The position numbers and the translations under genes were made by a program. The notes beneath the pieces are model-generated. The model had not been told where the DNA came from. It ran no database searches and was given only the letters and a program-made list of their open reading frames with translations. Below are positions 33,346 through 43,300 of a stretch of 64,000 nucleotides of DNA, one piece after another. This DNA is from JAVJSD01 sp040219575 (GTDB lineage Bacteria; Planctomycetota; Planctomycetia; Pirellulales; Pirellulaceae): NCBI GenBank assembly GCA_040219575.1, contig JAVJSD010000112.1, positions 1 to 64,000 of the forward strand, in the 5' to 3' direction. Each line of letters starts with the position of its first letter. Positions within the stretch are counted from its first letter, which is position 1.

Positions 33346-35043
33346 ATGTCTCTCTTCAGCTCCATCCAACTGGCCAACAACGCGCTGATCGCGTCGCAGG
33401 TCGGCATCCAGGTCACCGGCAATAATATTGCCAACGCCAACACGCCCGGCTACATCCGGGAGGAGGTGGTGTTTACGCCCGCGCCCACGCAGCGCAAGGG
33501 CGACCTGTTGTTGGGCCTGGGCGTCGACGTCCAGGGAATCGTTCAGAAAGTCGACCTGTTTCTCGAGGAGCGGTTGCGCGGGGCGCGCAGCGATCTGGCA
33601 AACGGAGAAACGCAGGAGAACACCTACCTGCAACTCGAGGCCATCGTCGGCGAACTGAGCGACACCGACCTGAGCACCTCGCTCGACAGCTTCTTCAACA
33701 GCATCAACGACATTCTCAACCAGCCGGAGAGCATCCCCGTCCGAAACCTGGCGGTGTTGCAGGGCAAGACGCTGGCCGACGACATTCAGCGGCTCGATCG
33801 CCGCGTGCGCGAAATTCGTGTCGACGCCAACAATCGCGTGGTCAACGCGGCCGACGACATCAACCGCCTGCTCGAGGAGATCTCCAAACTCAATTTGCAG
33901 ATCGTCAACGTCGAGGGAGGCGGAGTTACGTTCAGCGACGCGGTCGGTCTGCGCGACAAGCGGCAATTGCGGCTGTCCGAGCTATCGGAGATCGTCGACA
34001 TCCAGTCGGTCGAGCAGACGAACGGTTCGGTCTCGGTCTTCAGCAACGGGGACTACCTCGTGTTCGAGGGCGGCTTCCGGGAAGTGAAGGTGGAGTACGA
34101 ATCCGACCGAGGACTCAACATCGCCGAAATCCGTCTGGCCGCCACCGACCGAAAACTCGACTCCTCGTCCGGCGAGTTGGCGGGGCTGATCGCCTCGCGC
34201 GACGACATTCTGGGCGGCTTTCTCGACTCGCTCGACAAGTTCACGCAAACCCTGTCGTTCGAATTCAACAGAATCTTTACCAGCGGCCAGGGATTGTCGG
34301 GATACGGGTCGATCGACAGCGAGTTCCAAGTCGCCGACGCCGCGGCCGCCCTCGACCAGGCGGGACTGACGTACACGCCCGAGAACGGCTCGTTCCAGGT
34401 GCAGGTGCACAACAAGCAAACCGGGCTGACGCAGACGACCGACGTGCTGGTCAAGCTCAACGGTCTCTCGAGCGACACCACCCTCGACGGCCTGGCGGCG
34501 CAGCTCAACGCGATCGACGGCCTCACCGCGACGGTCACCGCCCAACGCGGCCTGTCGATCGCCGGCGATTCGTCGAATATCGAATTCGCGTTCGCCGACG
34601 ACACCAGCGGCGTTCTGGCGGCGCTGGGGGTGAACACCTTCTTCACCGGCACCGGGGCGAGCGACATCGGCGTGCGGCAGGCGATTCGCACCGATCCCGG
34701 GAAATTCGCCACCAGCCGAGGCGGCGTCGGCGCCGACACGGAGATCGCCGTCGAGTTGGCGCAGTTGTTCGAGAAGCCGCTCGACTCGCAGGGCGGCGAC
34801 TCCCTGGCGGACATCTACACGCGGATGACGGCCGACACGATTCAGGGCTCCGCGGTGGCGACGGCGGTCGCCGAAGGCTTCCGCGTTTTCCAACGCACGC
34901 TGGAAGGGCAACAGCTCGGAATCAGCGGCGTCAGCATCGATGAGGAAGCCGTCAACATGATCACCTACCAGCGGGCGTTCCAGGCGTCGGCCCGATTCAT
35001 CGCCACCGTCAGCGAAATGCTGGACATCCTGGTATCGCTGTAG
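33346..35043 (+). CDS. flgK: Hook-filament junction protein FlgK (HAP1)
   Basis: A 565-residue secreted axial protein. The N-terminus (MSLFSSIQLANNALIASQVGIQVTGNNIANANTPGYIRE) and C-terminus (SGVSIDEEAVNMITYQRAFQASARFI) are the canonical FlgK ends; LNLQIVNVEGGG and the FSFEFNRIF-type segment are internal signatures. The length matches typical FlgK, in contrast with the giant FlgL that follows. The ATG at 33346 is 7 bp after flgN. It forms the first junction ring between hook and filament. Confidence 0.96.
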   Translation: MSLFSSIQLANNALIASQVGIQVTGNNIANANTPGYIREEVVFTPAPTQRKGDLLLGLGVDVQGIVQKVDLFLEERLRGARSDLANGETQENTYLQLEAIVGELSDTDLSTSLDSFFNSINDILNQPESIPVRNLAVLQGKTLADDIQRLDRRVREIRVDANNRVVNAADDINRLLEEISKLNLQIVNVEGGGVTFSDAVGLRDKRQLRLSELSEIVDIQSVEQTNGSVSVFSNGDYLVFEGGFREVKVEYESDRGLNIAEIRLAATDRKLDSSSGELAGLIASRDDILGGFLDSLDKFTQTLSFEFNRIFTSGQGLSGYGSIDSEFQVADAAAALDQAGLTYTPENGSFQVQVHNKQTGLTQTTDVLVKLNGLSSDTTLDGLAAQLNAIDGLTATVTAQRGLSIAGDSSNIEFAFADDTSGVLAALGVNTFFTGTGASDIGVRQAIRTDPGKFATSRGGVGADTEIAVELAQLFEKPLDSQGGDSLADIYTRMTADTIQGSAVATAVAEGFRVFQRTLEGQQLGISGVSIDEEAVNMITYQRAFQASARFIATVSEMLDILVSL

Positions 35044-35083
35044 CCGGCGAACCAGCGCGCGCAGGAGGCGCATACTACGACCC

Positions 35084-38000
35084 ATGGCCGGGCTATATCC
35101 CGTACCCACCGGACGCACAAGCGACCTGTTGTTCCAACAACGGCTGCTGGCGCAGCTGCAGCACGACCAGTCTGCGCTGCTGCGCCTGCAGGACCAGGTC
35201 AGCACCGGGCGGAGGTTCTCGCTCCCCAGCGAGGACGCGCCCGCGTCGATCCGCGGCATCGCCCTGCAACGGCTGCTGGAGCAAAAGGCGCAGGTCAAGG
35301 TCAACCTGACGACCAGCCAGTCGTATCTCAGCGCCACCGACAACTCCGTCTCCGACGTGGCCCACCTGATCTCGCAGATCCGCGGGCTGGCGGTCTCGCT
35401 GGCCGACTCCACCTCCAGCGCCACCGAACGCGCCGCCGGTTCGCAGGAGATCGAACGCGTGGTGAGCCAGTTGCTCGACGTGGGAAACCAGAAGTTCCGC
35501 GGCCGGTACCTGTTCGCCGGCTCCTCGACCGACCAGCCGTTTCTGGTGAAAGACGGCTACATCAAGTTCACGGGCAACGAGACGAGCCTGCAAAGTTTCG
35601 CCGATATCGATCTGTTGTTCGACACGAACCTTTCCGGCAACGAGGTCTTCGGCGCGTTGTCGACGGAGGTGAAGGGCGCCGCCGATCTGAATCCAATACT
35701 GACCGAGAACACGCGACTTTCCGACTTGCGCGGCGGTTTGGGAATTCGCACCGGCAGCTTTGTCGTCTCCGACGGGGCCTCCTCGAAGACCATCGACATC
35801 AGCTCCGCCGATACGCTGGGCGATGTCGTGCAGTTGATCGAGAACAATCCGCCCACGGGAAGAACCCTGGTGGCCCGCATCTCCGCGACGGGACTGGAGA
35901 TCGACATCGACGACGCGGGCGGCGGCAACCTTACGATTCGCGAGGTCGGAGGAGGCACGACGGCCGCGGAGTTGGGGATTCTGGAAACATCGGGAACCGG
36001 CGTCAGCGCGATTATCGGCGAAGACCTCGATCCCACGCTGCGTCTGACGACCAAGCTCCGCGATATTCTCGGCGTCCGCGCCTCGGCGGTGGTCCAGGCG
36101 AGCGGCTCGAACAACGACATCTACTTCGAAGCGCGGGAGCGCGGTGCGGCGCAGAACGGAGTGACGCTGCAGTTCGTCGACGACGAACTGCTGCAGGCGG
36201 CGCCGGGACTTAGCGCCGGCAACGAGACCGCCTCCTATTCCGCCACGGCGGTCGCCTCCCGCGCGGCCGTCACGTTCTCCGGGTTGAACAACAACCTGGT
36301 GCTCACCGCCGGCACAGCGGGCACTTCGCTCAACAACGTGCAAATCAACCTTGTGGACGGCGGCGCCATCGGCGACGCCGCCACCGTCAGCTACAACCCC
36401 ACCACCAAGGTGCTGGAGATCGGCATCGACAACACCGGCGCCACCACGGTGCAAACGGTGATCGACGAACTGGCGCTCGAGGGAACGTTCACCGCCGCCT
36501 ACGACGCGTCGGCGGCGGGCGACGGCGGCTTCTTGGGCACGGCCACAATCAACGCCGCCGACATCGGCGTCGTGCAGGGGAATACCGGCAACAGCGGCGG
36601 CGCGGCGGGCACGATCTTCGTGAACGTCAAAAGCGGATCGACGACCGCCAATCAAGCGGTGGCGGCGCTGCAGGCCGACGCCACACTCGACGGATTGTTC
36701 GAATTCCGTCTCGACGGCAAGGACGAAACGCTCGCCGCCTTCGCCGGCACGGGCGCGATCAACATCAACTCCACCGGCGTCACCAGCGGCGGCAGCGGGG
36801 TCGAGTTCGATCAAACGTCGGGAATTCAAGTCACCAACGGCGGGAAGACATATCAGATCAGCTTCCAGGACGCGGTCACGATCGAGGATCTGCTGAATTC
36901 GCTGAACGGCTCCAAGGCCGATCTGCATGCGGAGTTGAACGCCTCGCGGACGGGCATCGACATACGTTCCCGCACCAGCGGCGCCGATTTCACCATCGGC
37001 GAGAACGGCGGCACGACCGCCACCGAACTCGGCGTGCGGACGTTCAACCTCGACACGCAACTCAGTTCGCTGAATCACGGACGGGGAGTGCACACGACCG
37101 AGGGAACCGACTTCATCATCCGCCGCAACGACGGCGTTTCGATCGAGGTGGATGTCTCCACCGCGCAGAGCGTCGAAGACGTCCTCGATCTGATCAACAA
37201 CCATCTCGGCAATCTCGACCCGAATACGAGCGTCTCCGCCCGACTCGCGGCGACCGGCAACGGCATCGAGATCGTCGACGACAATCCGCAGGGATTGTAC
37301 GAACTGCAATTGACCCGCGATCCACTCAGCGAGGCGGCCTGGGACTTGGGGTTGATTCCCCGCGGCGTCGATTCGATCCGCGCCTCCGAGGCGCCCTCGC
37401 CTGCGCCCGCCAAGGCCACGATCGCGTTCGCGGCGCCCAACGAAATCAACACCGGCTTCACCGTCACCGCCGCCACGCCGGGCGTCGACTACAACGGCGT
37501 CGATGTCAGAATCACGCACAACACGGCCAGCGGCAACCAGGCGTTGGTCTCGTTCGATCCGATCAGCAAGACGCTGTTCGTCGACGTCGATCCCGCGGCC
37601 ACCACCGCGCAAACCGTCGTGAACGCGATCACCACCGAGGGGACGTTCACCGCCGCGCTCGATCGCACGACCGATGCCACCAACGACGGCTCGGGCCTGA
37701 TTCAACAGTTCAGCGTGCTGGCGACCACCTCCGGCGGCGCGTCGAATCCCTCGTCGCTGCAGGCCTCGGCCAAGGTGTCGTTCCCGCCGCCGAACAACAT
37801 CGACACGGCGATGATTTTCCGCGCCCGTTCTCCGGGCACGTTGTACAACGACGTGACGATCGAATTTCAAGATACGTTGACCGGCGACGCGGCGACGGCC
37901 TCGTACGATGCGATCAACAAACGGCTGGTGGTGCAGATCGACGCCGCCCAAACGACCGCCAACACGATTCGCACCGCCGTGGCCACGGACGGCAACTTCC

Positions 38001-38464
38001 TGGTCGATCTGGATGTCGGCCTCGATCCCACCAACGACGGCACGGGAATCGTTGGCGCGACGGGCGATGTGGGGACGACCTTCGGCGGCGCCCCCGAGGT
38101 GTTGTCCGGCGCCGACGTCAACCCGACGGAGACCAAAGGCGTGTTCAACTCCTTGATCCGCCTGAACAACGCCCTGCAAACGTTCGACTTGGTGCAGATC
38201 GAGCGGGCCGTGCAGCTGCTGGACGAAGACCTCAGCCGCGTGACGTTCGCCCGGGCCGGGTTGGGCGCTCAGCAACAAGGACTCGATATTCTGCAGGTGC
38301 GGCTGGAGAACGAAGACGTCGAACTCCAGAACACGCTGTCGCTGGAGATCGACACGGACCTGGCGGCGTCGATCTCCAACCTCACCGCGCAACAGGCGAC
38401 GCTGCAAGCCACGCTGCAGCTGATCGGGCGCACGTTCCAGCTGTCGTTGCTCGACTTCGTATAG
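35084..38464 (+). CDS. flgL: Giant hook-filament junction protein FlgL (HAP3)
   Basis: A 1126-residue protein, more than three times the usual ~300. The flagellin-like ends are intact: residues about 1-190 (RLQDQVSTGRRFSLPSEDAP, QKFRGRYLFAGSSTDQPF) and 1015-1126. Between them lie IN-type segments (about 216-300, 575-655, 656-757), which alternate TATELGV-type endings, and three copies of a ~100-residue module at about 394-490, 777-870 and 896-990. Module hallmarks are TVSYNPTTKVLEIGID (434-449), LVSFDPISKTLFVDVD (821-836) and TASYDAINKRLVVQID (938-953), followed by TTAxTV..AI. The same module recurs in flagellin. AGGAGG lies 15 bases before the ATG at 35084, a long spacing. An open frame on the opposite strand over the whole gene is a codon-bias shadow. 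Confidence 0.93.
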   Translation: MAGLYPVPTGRTSDLLFQQRLLAQLQHDQSALLRLQDQVSTGRRFSLPSEDAPASIRGIALQRLLEQKAQVKVNLTTSQSYLSATDNSVSDVAHLISQIRGLAVSLADSTSSATERAAGSQEIERVVSQLLDVGNQKFRGRYLFAGSSTDQPFLVKDGYIKFTGNETSLQSFADIDLLFDTNLSGNEVFGALSTEVKGAADLNPILTENTRLSDLRGGLGIRTGSFVVSDGASSKTIDISSADTLGDVVQLIENNPPTGRTLVARISATGLEIDIDDAGGGNLTIREVGGGTTAAELGILETSGTGVSAIIGEDLDPTLRLTTKLRDILGVRASAVVQASGSNNDIYFEARERGAAQNGVTLQFVDDELLQAAPGLSAGNETASYSATAVASRAAVTFSGLNNNLVLTAGTAGTSLNNVQINLVDGGAIGDAATVSYNPTTKVLEIGIDNTGATTVQTVIDELALEGTFTAAYDASAAGDGGFLGTATINAADIGVVQGNTGNSGGAAGTIFVNVKSGSTTANQAVAALQADATLDGLFEFRLDGKDETLAAFAGTGAININSTGVTSGGSGVEFDQTSGIQVTNGGKTYQISFQDAVTIEDLLNSLNGSKADLHAELNASRTGIDIRSRTSGADFTIGENGGTTATELGVRTFNLDTQLSSLNHGRGVHTTEGTDFIIRRNDGVSIEVDVSTAQSVEDVLDLINNHLGNLDPNTSVSARLAATGNGIEIVDDNPQGLYELQLTRDPLSEAAWDLGLIPRGVDSIRASEAPSPAPAKATIAFAAPNEINTGFTVTAATPGVDYNGVDVRITHNTASGNQALVSFDPISKTLFVDVDPAATTAQTVVNAITTEGTFTAALDRTTDATNDGSGLIQQFSVLATTSGGASNPSSLQASAKVSFPPPNNIDTAMIFRARSPGTLYNDVTIEFQDTLTGDAATASYDAINKRLVVQIDAAQTTANTIRTAVATDGNFLVDLDVGLDPTNDGTGIVGATGDVGTTFGGAPEVLSGADVNPTETKGVFNSLIRLNNALQTFDLVQIERAVQLLDEDLSRVTFARAGLGAQQQGLDILQVRLENEDVELQNTLSLEIDTDLAASISNLTAQQATLQATLQLIGRTFQLSLLDFV

Positions 38465-38629
38465 TGCCGGTTTTGCTGGACGTGACGGTGCCGCCCGACC
38501 GATAGAGATTACGGACCCGGTGCGCGGTTTCCCGATTCGCCATGTGGATCGCCCGCGCCCGGGGCGCATTGTTTCCGCACCGACTGTAGGTCGGACTGCA
38601 TTTCACGTCTCATCGACGGCGACGCTGCC

Positions 38630-39070
38630 ATGCAAATTGCCACCTCGCGTTTTGGAAATGTCGACATCGAAGCCGACGATATCCTGCTGTTTTCCGCCGG
38701 AATCTACGGCTTCGAGGAGTGTCGGCACTGGGTGCTGCTGGCGGACGCCGACAACGACGCCGTGGCCTGGCTGCAAAGCCTGTCTCGCCCCGATGTGGCC
38801 GTGCCGGTCGTCAGTCCAAGGCGTTTTCTGCCTGGCTACCAGGTGCGCGTCGGCCGCAGTCAGCTCGATTCGCTGGAGCTGTCGGCGCCGGACAGCGCCT
38901 ACGTGCTGTCGGTGCTCGCGCGGGACGATCACAGCCTGACCATCAACCTCAGGGCTCCACTGATCGTCAATCTCGATCGCCGCCTGGGGCGGCAAGTGGT
39001 CACCAGCGATGAACAGCCGGTGGCGCATCGGCTGGCGGAAGCGGCGCCGAGCCTGCGAAAAAGCGCCTGA
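38630..39070 (+). CDS. fliW: Flagellar assembly factor FliW
   Basis: A 146-residue FliW protein: MQIATSRFGNVDIEADDILLFSAGIYGFEECRHWVLL contains the family's strictly placed IxFxxGIxGFE pattern. In Bacillus subtilis FliW binds either flagellin or CsrA; when flagellin is exported, FliW frees from it and sequesters CsrA, so flagellin mRNA is translated. The position immediately before csrA and flagellin supports the same role here. It is 165 bp after flgL. Confidence 0.95.
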   Translation: MQIATSRFGNVDIEADDILLFSAGIYGFEECRHWVLLADADNDAVAWLQSLSRPDVAVPVVSPRRFLPGYQVRVGRSQLDSLELSAPDSAYVLSVLARDDHSLTINLRAPLIVNLDRRLGRQVVTSDEQPVAHRLAEAAPSLRKSA

Positions 39071-39285
39071 TACAGGCCGCGCGGTCGCTACATCGCTAAC
39101 GTTTGACTCCCACAAGGATTTTGGCTGGGGGGCGTCCGATACTTGCATTGTGAGCCATTTGTCCCGTCGCCGCACAGGCGACCTGATGACGACAGCGGCT
39201 CCCGACGCTCACGCGTGACTGCCATCCTCCCGCCCCCTTGGAAACCAGACCGCCGATGTTTCGCGGCGAATAGAAGGAGTCAACG

Positions 39286-39501
39286 ATGCTGGTTTTGTCC
39301 CGACACCGTGACGAAAGCATCATGATCGGCGACGACGTTGTCGTGACGATCGTCGACATTCGTGGAGACAAGGTGCGTCTGGGAATCGAGGCCCCGCAAG
39401 ACATTCCCGTCCATCGCCAGGAAGTCTACGAAGCGATCCAACGCGAAAACCGCAAGGCCGCCGAAATGCGCCAATCCGACACGCGCAAGCTGGGGAAATA
39501 G
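39286..39501 (+). CDS. csrA: CsrA translational regulator
   Basis: A 71-residue RNA-binding regulator. MLVLSRHRDESIMIGDDV...VRLGIEAPQDIPVHRQEVYEAI is canonical CsrA; the RNA-contacting residues L4, R6 and the RxExY region near residues 43-48 (VHRQEVYEAIQ) are retained. GGAG lies 8 bases upstream of the ATG. In FliW-bearing bacteria CsrA represses flagellin translation by binding GGA motifs in its leader; the long GGA-rich leader of the downstream flagellin fits. Confidence 0.97.
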   Translation: MLVLSRHRDESIMIGDDVVVTIVDIRGDKVRLGIEAPQDIPVHRQEVYEAIQRENRKAAEMRQSDTRKLGK

Positions 39502-40304
39502 CGCCCGCCGGGTCGCACGGGCGGCTCGCGACGGTCGGATTGGGGTAGGGCGACGCTTCCTTGCGGTCGCGGTCGTCTCGGACGCTGCCGGCGTCGCGCC
39601 GAAGTAGAGTAGGCGGCAAAAGCGACGACGCACCCTCGGCCGACGACTTGGCGCCTCTTCCGCTCGCCGTGTCGCCCGTCCCTGTGGGCATTCCCTCGAG
39701 CGAAGCAAGCCGCCGGCTTCCCCCTCATCTTCCCGCGCTTCGATCGCTTCGCGGGCATGGCGCCGCTCGCCTGCCCCTGCAATTCACGCGTTCAACTCGA
39801 CGCGTTGAATCATCACGCCCCTCTCCCAGGATCGACTTTCCCGGTCGTAGGGGTTGTCCCTCTTATGTACCGCGATGGTACGGAAAACACGCCCTGTTTC
39901 CTTTCGTTCTGGCAGGAACAGCTGCCGAAATAGGAACATATCGACCACGAGAACCCGCAGGAGCATTTTTTTCAAATTACCTAAAGTGCTCACTCTCACC
40001 AGTCGATAGTTTCCCCTAGACGGCATGGTGCACCGTGTCGCCAGGATTGCGCGATAGGCGTTGGATCGCCTGAAGCGCGGAAGAAGCAGCAGCAGATTAG
40101 GAGGAGCCGGTTCGGATCCGCGGCGTTGTGCTGAGGAACGGTCGGCGGTGGAAACAAGGAACGGTCAATCAATACAAGCCGTTGGCCGCGACGTGGCAGG
40201 AACGAAAACCCTCCCGTGGCGGCCGTGGCCGGAATCGCGGCGCTCTGACTGGGGCGTCGCCCCGTCCAACGACAAAGTCCTCAACAACCTGAAGGGGTTT
40301 TTGC
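39502..40304. other. 803-bp csrA-flagellin gap with promoter and GGA-rich leader
   Basis: No supported gene lies here; a 152-residue frame at 39561-40019 has low-complexity Ser/Arg/Pro composition and no family features. A CGCCCG/CGGGCG stem follows csrA at 39503-39524. The sigma28-like promoter is at 39982-40009. The predicted transcript leader of about 290 bases holds at least nine GGA triplets (for example AGGATTG near 40042, AGGAGGAG at 40099-40106, AGGAACG near 40134 and 40198), potential CsrA sites. GAAGGGG at 40290-40296 is the flagellin ribosome site. Confidence 0.7.
39982..40009 (+). promoter_or_regulatory. Sigma28 (FliA)-type promoter of flagellin
   Basis: TAAAGTGC (39982-39989), a 12-bp spacer and GTCGATAG (40002-40009) match the flagellar sigma28 consensus TAAAGTTT-N11-GCCGATAA at 12 of 16 positions with one extra spacer base. 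The predicted start near 40016 gives a ~289-base leader. The position before flagellin makes it convincing; there is no transcript evidence. Confidence 0.7.
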
Positions 40305-43300
40305 ATGACCCGCATTAACACGAACGTCAGCTCCCTAATCGCGCAGAAGACGTTGGCCCGCTCCAACGCCGACTTGCAGACCGCTCTCACCCGCCTCAGC
40401 ACCGGTTTGCGGATCAACGTCGGTAAAGACGATCCGGCCGGTTTGATCGCCAGCGAAAGCCTCCGCAGCGACATCATCAGCGTCGAGAAGGCGATCACCA
40501 ACAGCGAGCGGGCCAACCAGCTCATCGCCACGGCCGACAGCGCCCTGGGCCAGGTCAGCCAGTTGCTGAACGACATCCGCGGCCTGGTTTCGGAAGCCGC
40601 CAATACGGGCGCGCTCAGCGACGATCAGATCGCCGCCAATCAGCTCCAGCTCGACTCGTCGCTGGAAGCCATCGACCGCATCGCGCAAATCACATCGTTC
40701 CAGGGCCGCAAGCTGCTCGACGGCAGCCTCGACTTCATCACTTCGAACGTCAACACCTCGGCGATCGAAGGCCTTCAAATCGATCAAGCGAACTTCGGCA
40801 CCTTGAGCGCGATCGGCGTGAAGGTGAACGTGGTGACGCAGGCCACGCGGGGACAACTCAACTTCGGTCTCGGCGCCATCGCCGAGGATGTCGTGCTGGA
40901 AGTCGGCGGGGCCAACGGCACGGAGGCGTTCAACTTCGCCTCGGCCAGCACCATCGACGAAATCGCCACCGCGGTGAACCTCGTTTCCGACGCCACCGGC
41001 GTGCGGGCCGTTGTCGCCACCGAAGCGACGCAGGGTTCGATCACGGTCTCCAGCCTGGGTCAGAACAACGACATCGTGCTGACCGCCAACGACGCCGGCT
41101 TCGACGCGGGCAACGTGCGGGTCAAGTTCACCGAGGGAGGCACCACCAGCACCGTCGCCAACTACACGCCCAGCAGCGGCTCGGGCGATCCCGCCACCAT
41201 CGACGTGGCGCTGCGGACCGTAGCCTCGGTTTCGGCGGAAGGCACGATCGAAGACGACTCGATCCTCGCGGCCGCCTCGGCCACCTTCACCGACGGCGGT
41301 GCGGGCAGCAACGACGACCTGGTGTTCACGGCCAAGCAGGCCGGTGCGGCGGGCAACGACATCTCCATCGCCATCAACACCGGCGCCGGCGCCAACTCGG
41401 TGGCTTACAACCAGGCCACCAAGACGCTCACGGTCAACGTCACCGGCACGCCGGCGGCGGGCGTGATCGCCGACCTGGTGAACACCGACGCGGTCGCCAG
41501 CCAATTCGTCACGGTCACCAACGCCACGGGCAGCGACGGCACTGGCACCTTCGCCGGCAGCGTCGCGGCGACCAAGCTCACCGGCGGCAAGGGCGACGTG
41601 AACAACGACCTGAAGATCACCGCCAACTTCGCCGGTACCGCCTTCAACGACGCGAACGTGCACTACGTGAACGGCGCCAAGGCCACCTCGGCGGGGATTC
41701 AGTCGGCCAACAACACTGCTTCGCTCACCTTCGGCGGCTTGGGCGGCGGTGGTGTGGGGCAGGTGACGTTGACGTCGAAGCTGGCGGGAGAGGCCGGCAA
41801 CGACATCAAGCTGATCGTCGATACCAAAGACAGCAACGGCGCCGCCACTCCCGACGTGGCCGTTAGCGGTAATACGATCACGGTCACGGTCAATACCGAC
41901 ACGGGCAATATCAACACGGCGGCGGAGATTGTCACCGCGATCAACAACAACGCGTCCGCCAGCCAACTGGTACTGGCATCGGAGGCCAACGCCGGTGCGA
42001 TCACGGCCACGGCCGACGACGCCGGTACGGAGTTCATCGGCAGCGCCGCCAACGGTGGTCGGAATCTGAGCAACTCGCGCAACGCGACAGCGACCCTCGC
42101 CGGCGGCAACAACACGTCGCTGGTCGTGACCGCCAAGGAAGCGGGCCTGGCGGGCAACGGAGTGAGCGTCGAGATCGTCGATGACGGCACCGGCCCCTCG
42201 GTCGCCGTGACGGGCTCAAGCATCGTGGTCACCACGGGCGGCGCCACGACCGTCGACGCGCTGGCCACGTTGATCAACAGCAACGAGGCCGCGAGCCGTC
42301 TGGTGTCAGTGAAAACCATTGGCGATTCCACCGCCAACTTCGCCGATGGCGCCGGCGCGGGCACGGTGGCCGCCACGAGTCTGTCGGGCGCCGGACAGGG
42401 CGAGTACGTCGAGTACTCGTCCGACGCCAAGGCGGCCCAGGCCTCGGTCACGTTCGGTACGGCGACCGCCGACGATTTCATCGTCACCGCGGCCAACGCC
42501 GGCACGGACTACAACAACGTCAGCATCGTGCTGCAGACCAGCGCCAGCGTCACCACCACCGATCCGACGGCCAGCTACGACGAGAACACGAAGGTTCTCA
42601 CCGTTACGATCAACAATGGCGCCGCCACCAACCTGGGTAAGATTCGCGACGCGATTGAAGCAGTCACCGTTGGCGGTGAACAGGCCTTCAGCGTGGCGGC
42701 CGACAGTTCGAGCAACGACGCCGCGAACTTCAGCACCACGACGATCGACGGCTCCGCACTCGGCGCCCTCGGTCTGACGGCGGGCGACGAAATTGGCAAC
42801 ACCGGCAACACCGGCGGCGAAGCCAATACGCTGTTCGTGTACGTCGAAGACGGCGTCAGCACGGCGCAGAACGTGATCGACGCCCTCAACAACGCCAAGG
42901 CGGACAGCACCGGTCAGAACGCGACCACCAAGCGAGCCGCCGAACTGTTCACGTTCACGAACGCCGACGACAATGACGGCAGCGGCAAGCTGTTTGAATT
43001 GACGACCTCCGACGCTTTGAGCGGAGGCGTCGACGGCGGCGGCATCGCGGCGGACGGCGAGGAAATCGTCAACGCCATCAACGCCACCTCCGGCCTCAGC
43101 GATCTGGTGACCGCCTCGCTGGCGGAAGGCAACGACGGCAAGAATGTCGCCGCGGCGGCTTTCCAGGAATACGCCTTCACGGGCGTGGCCGCCAATAACA
43201 ACCGGCTGCAGTTCCTGGGCGGCCTCGATTCGGCCGACATTCAGCTGATCGCGGCCGGCGTGGACACCGCACTGAGCATCACCGACAACCGTGGCTTCGC

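Noticed and set aside
35093..38569. 1158-residue open frame antisense to flgL
   Set aside because: It is the codon-bias shadow of a high-GC gene; flgL has canonical ends and the antisense protein has no known domain.
39120..39160. Sigma54-like promoter upstream of csrA
   Set aside because: A TTGCA is present but the upstream GG is off by one from the required GG-N10-GC spacing.
39561..40019. 152-residue frame between csrA and flagellin
   Set aside because: Low complexity, overlaps the sigma28-like promoter, no ribosome site.
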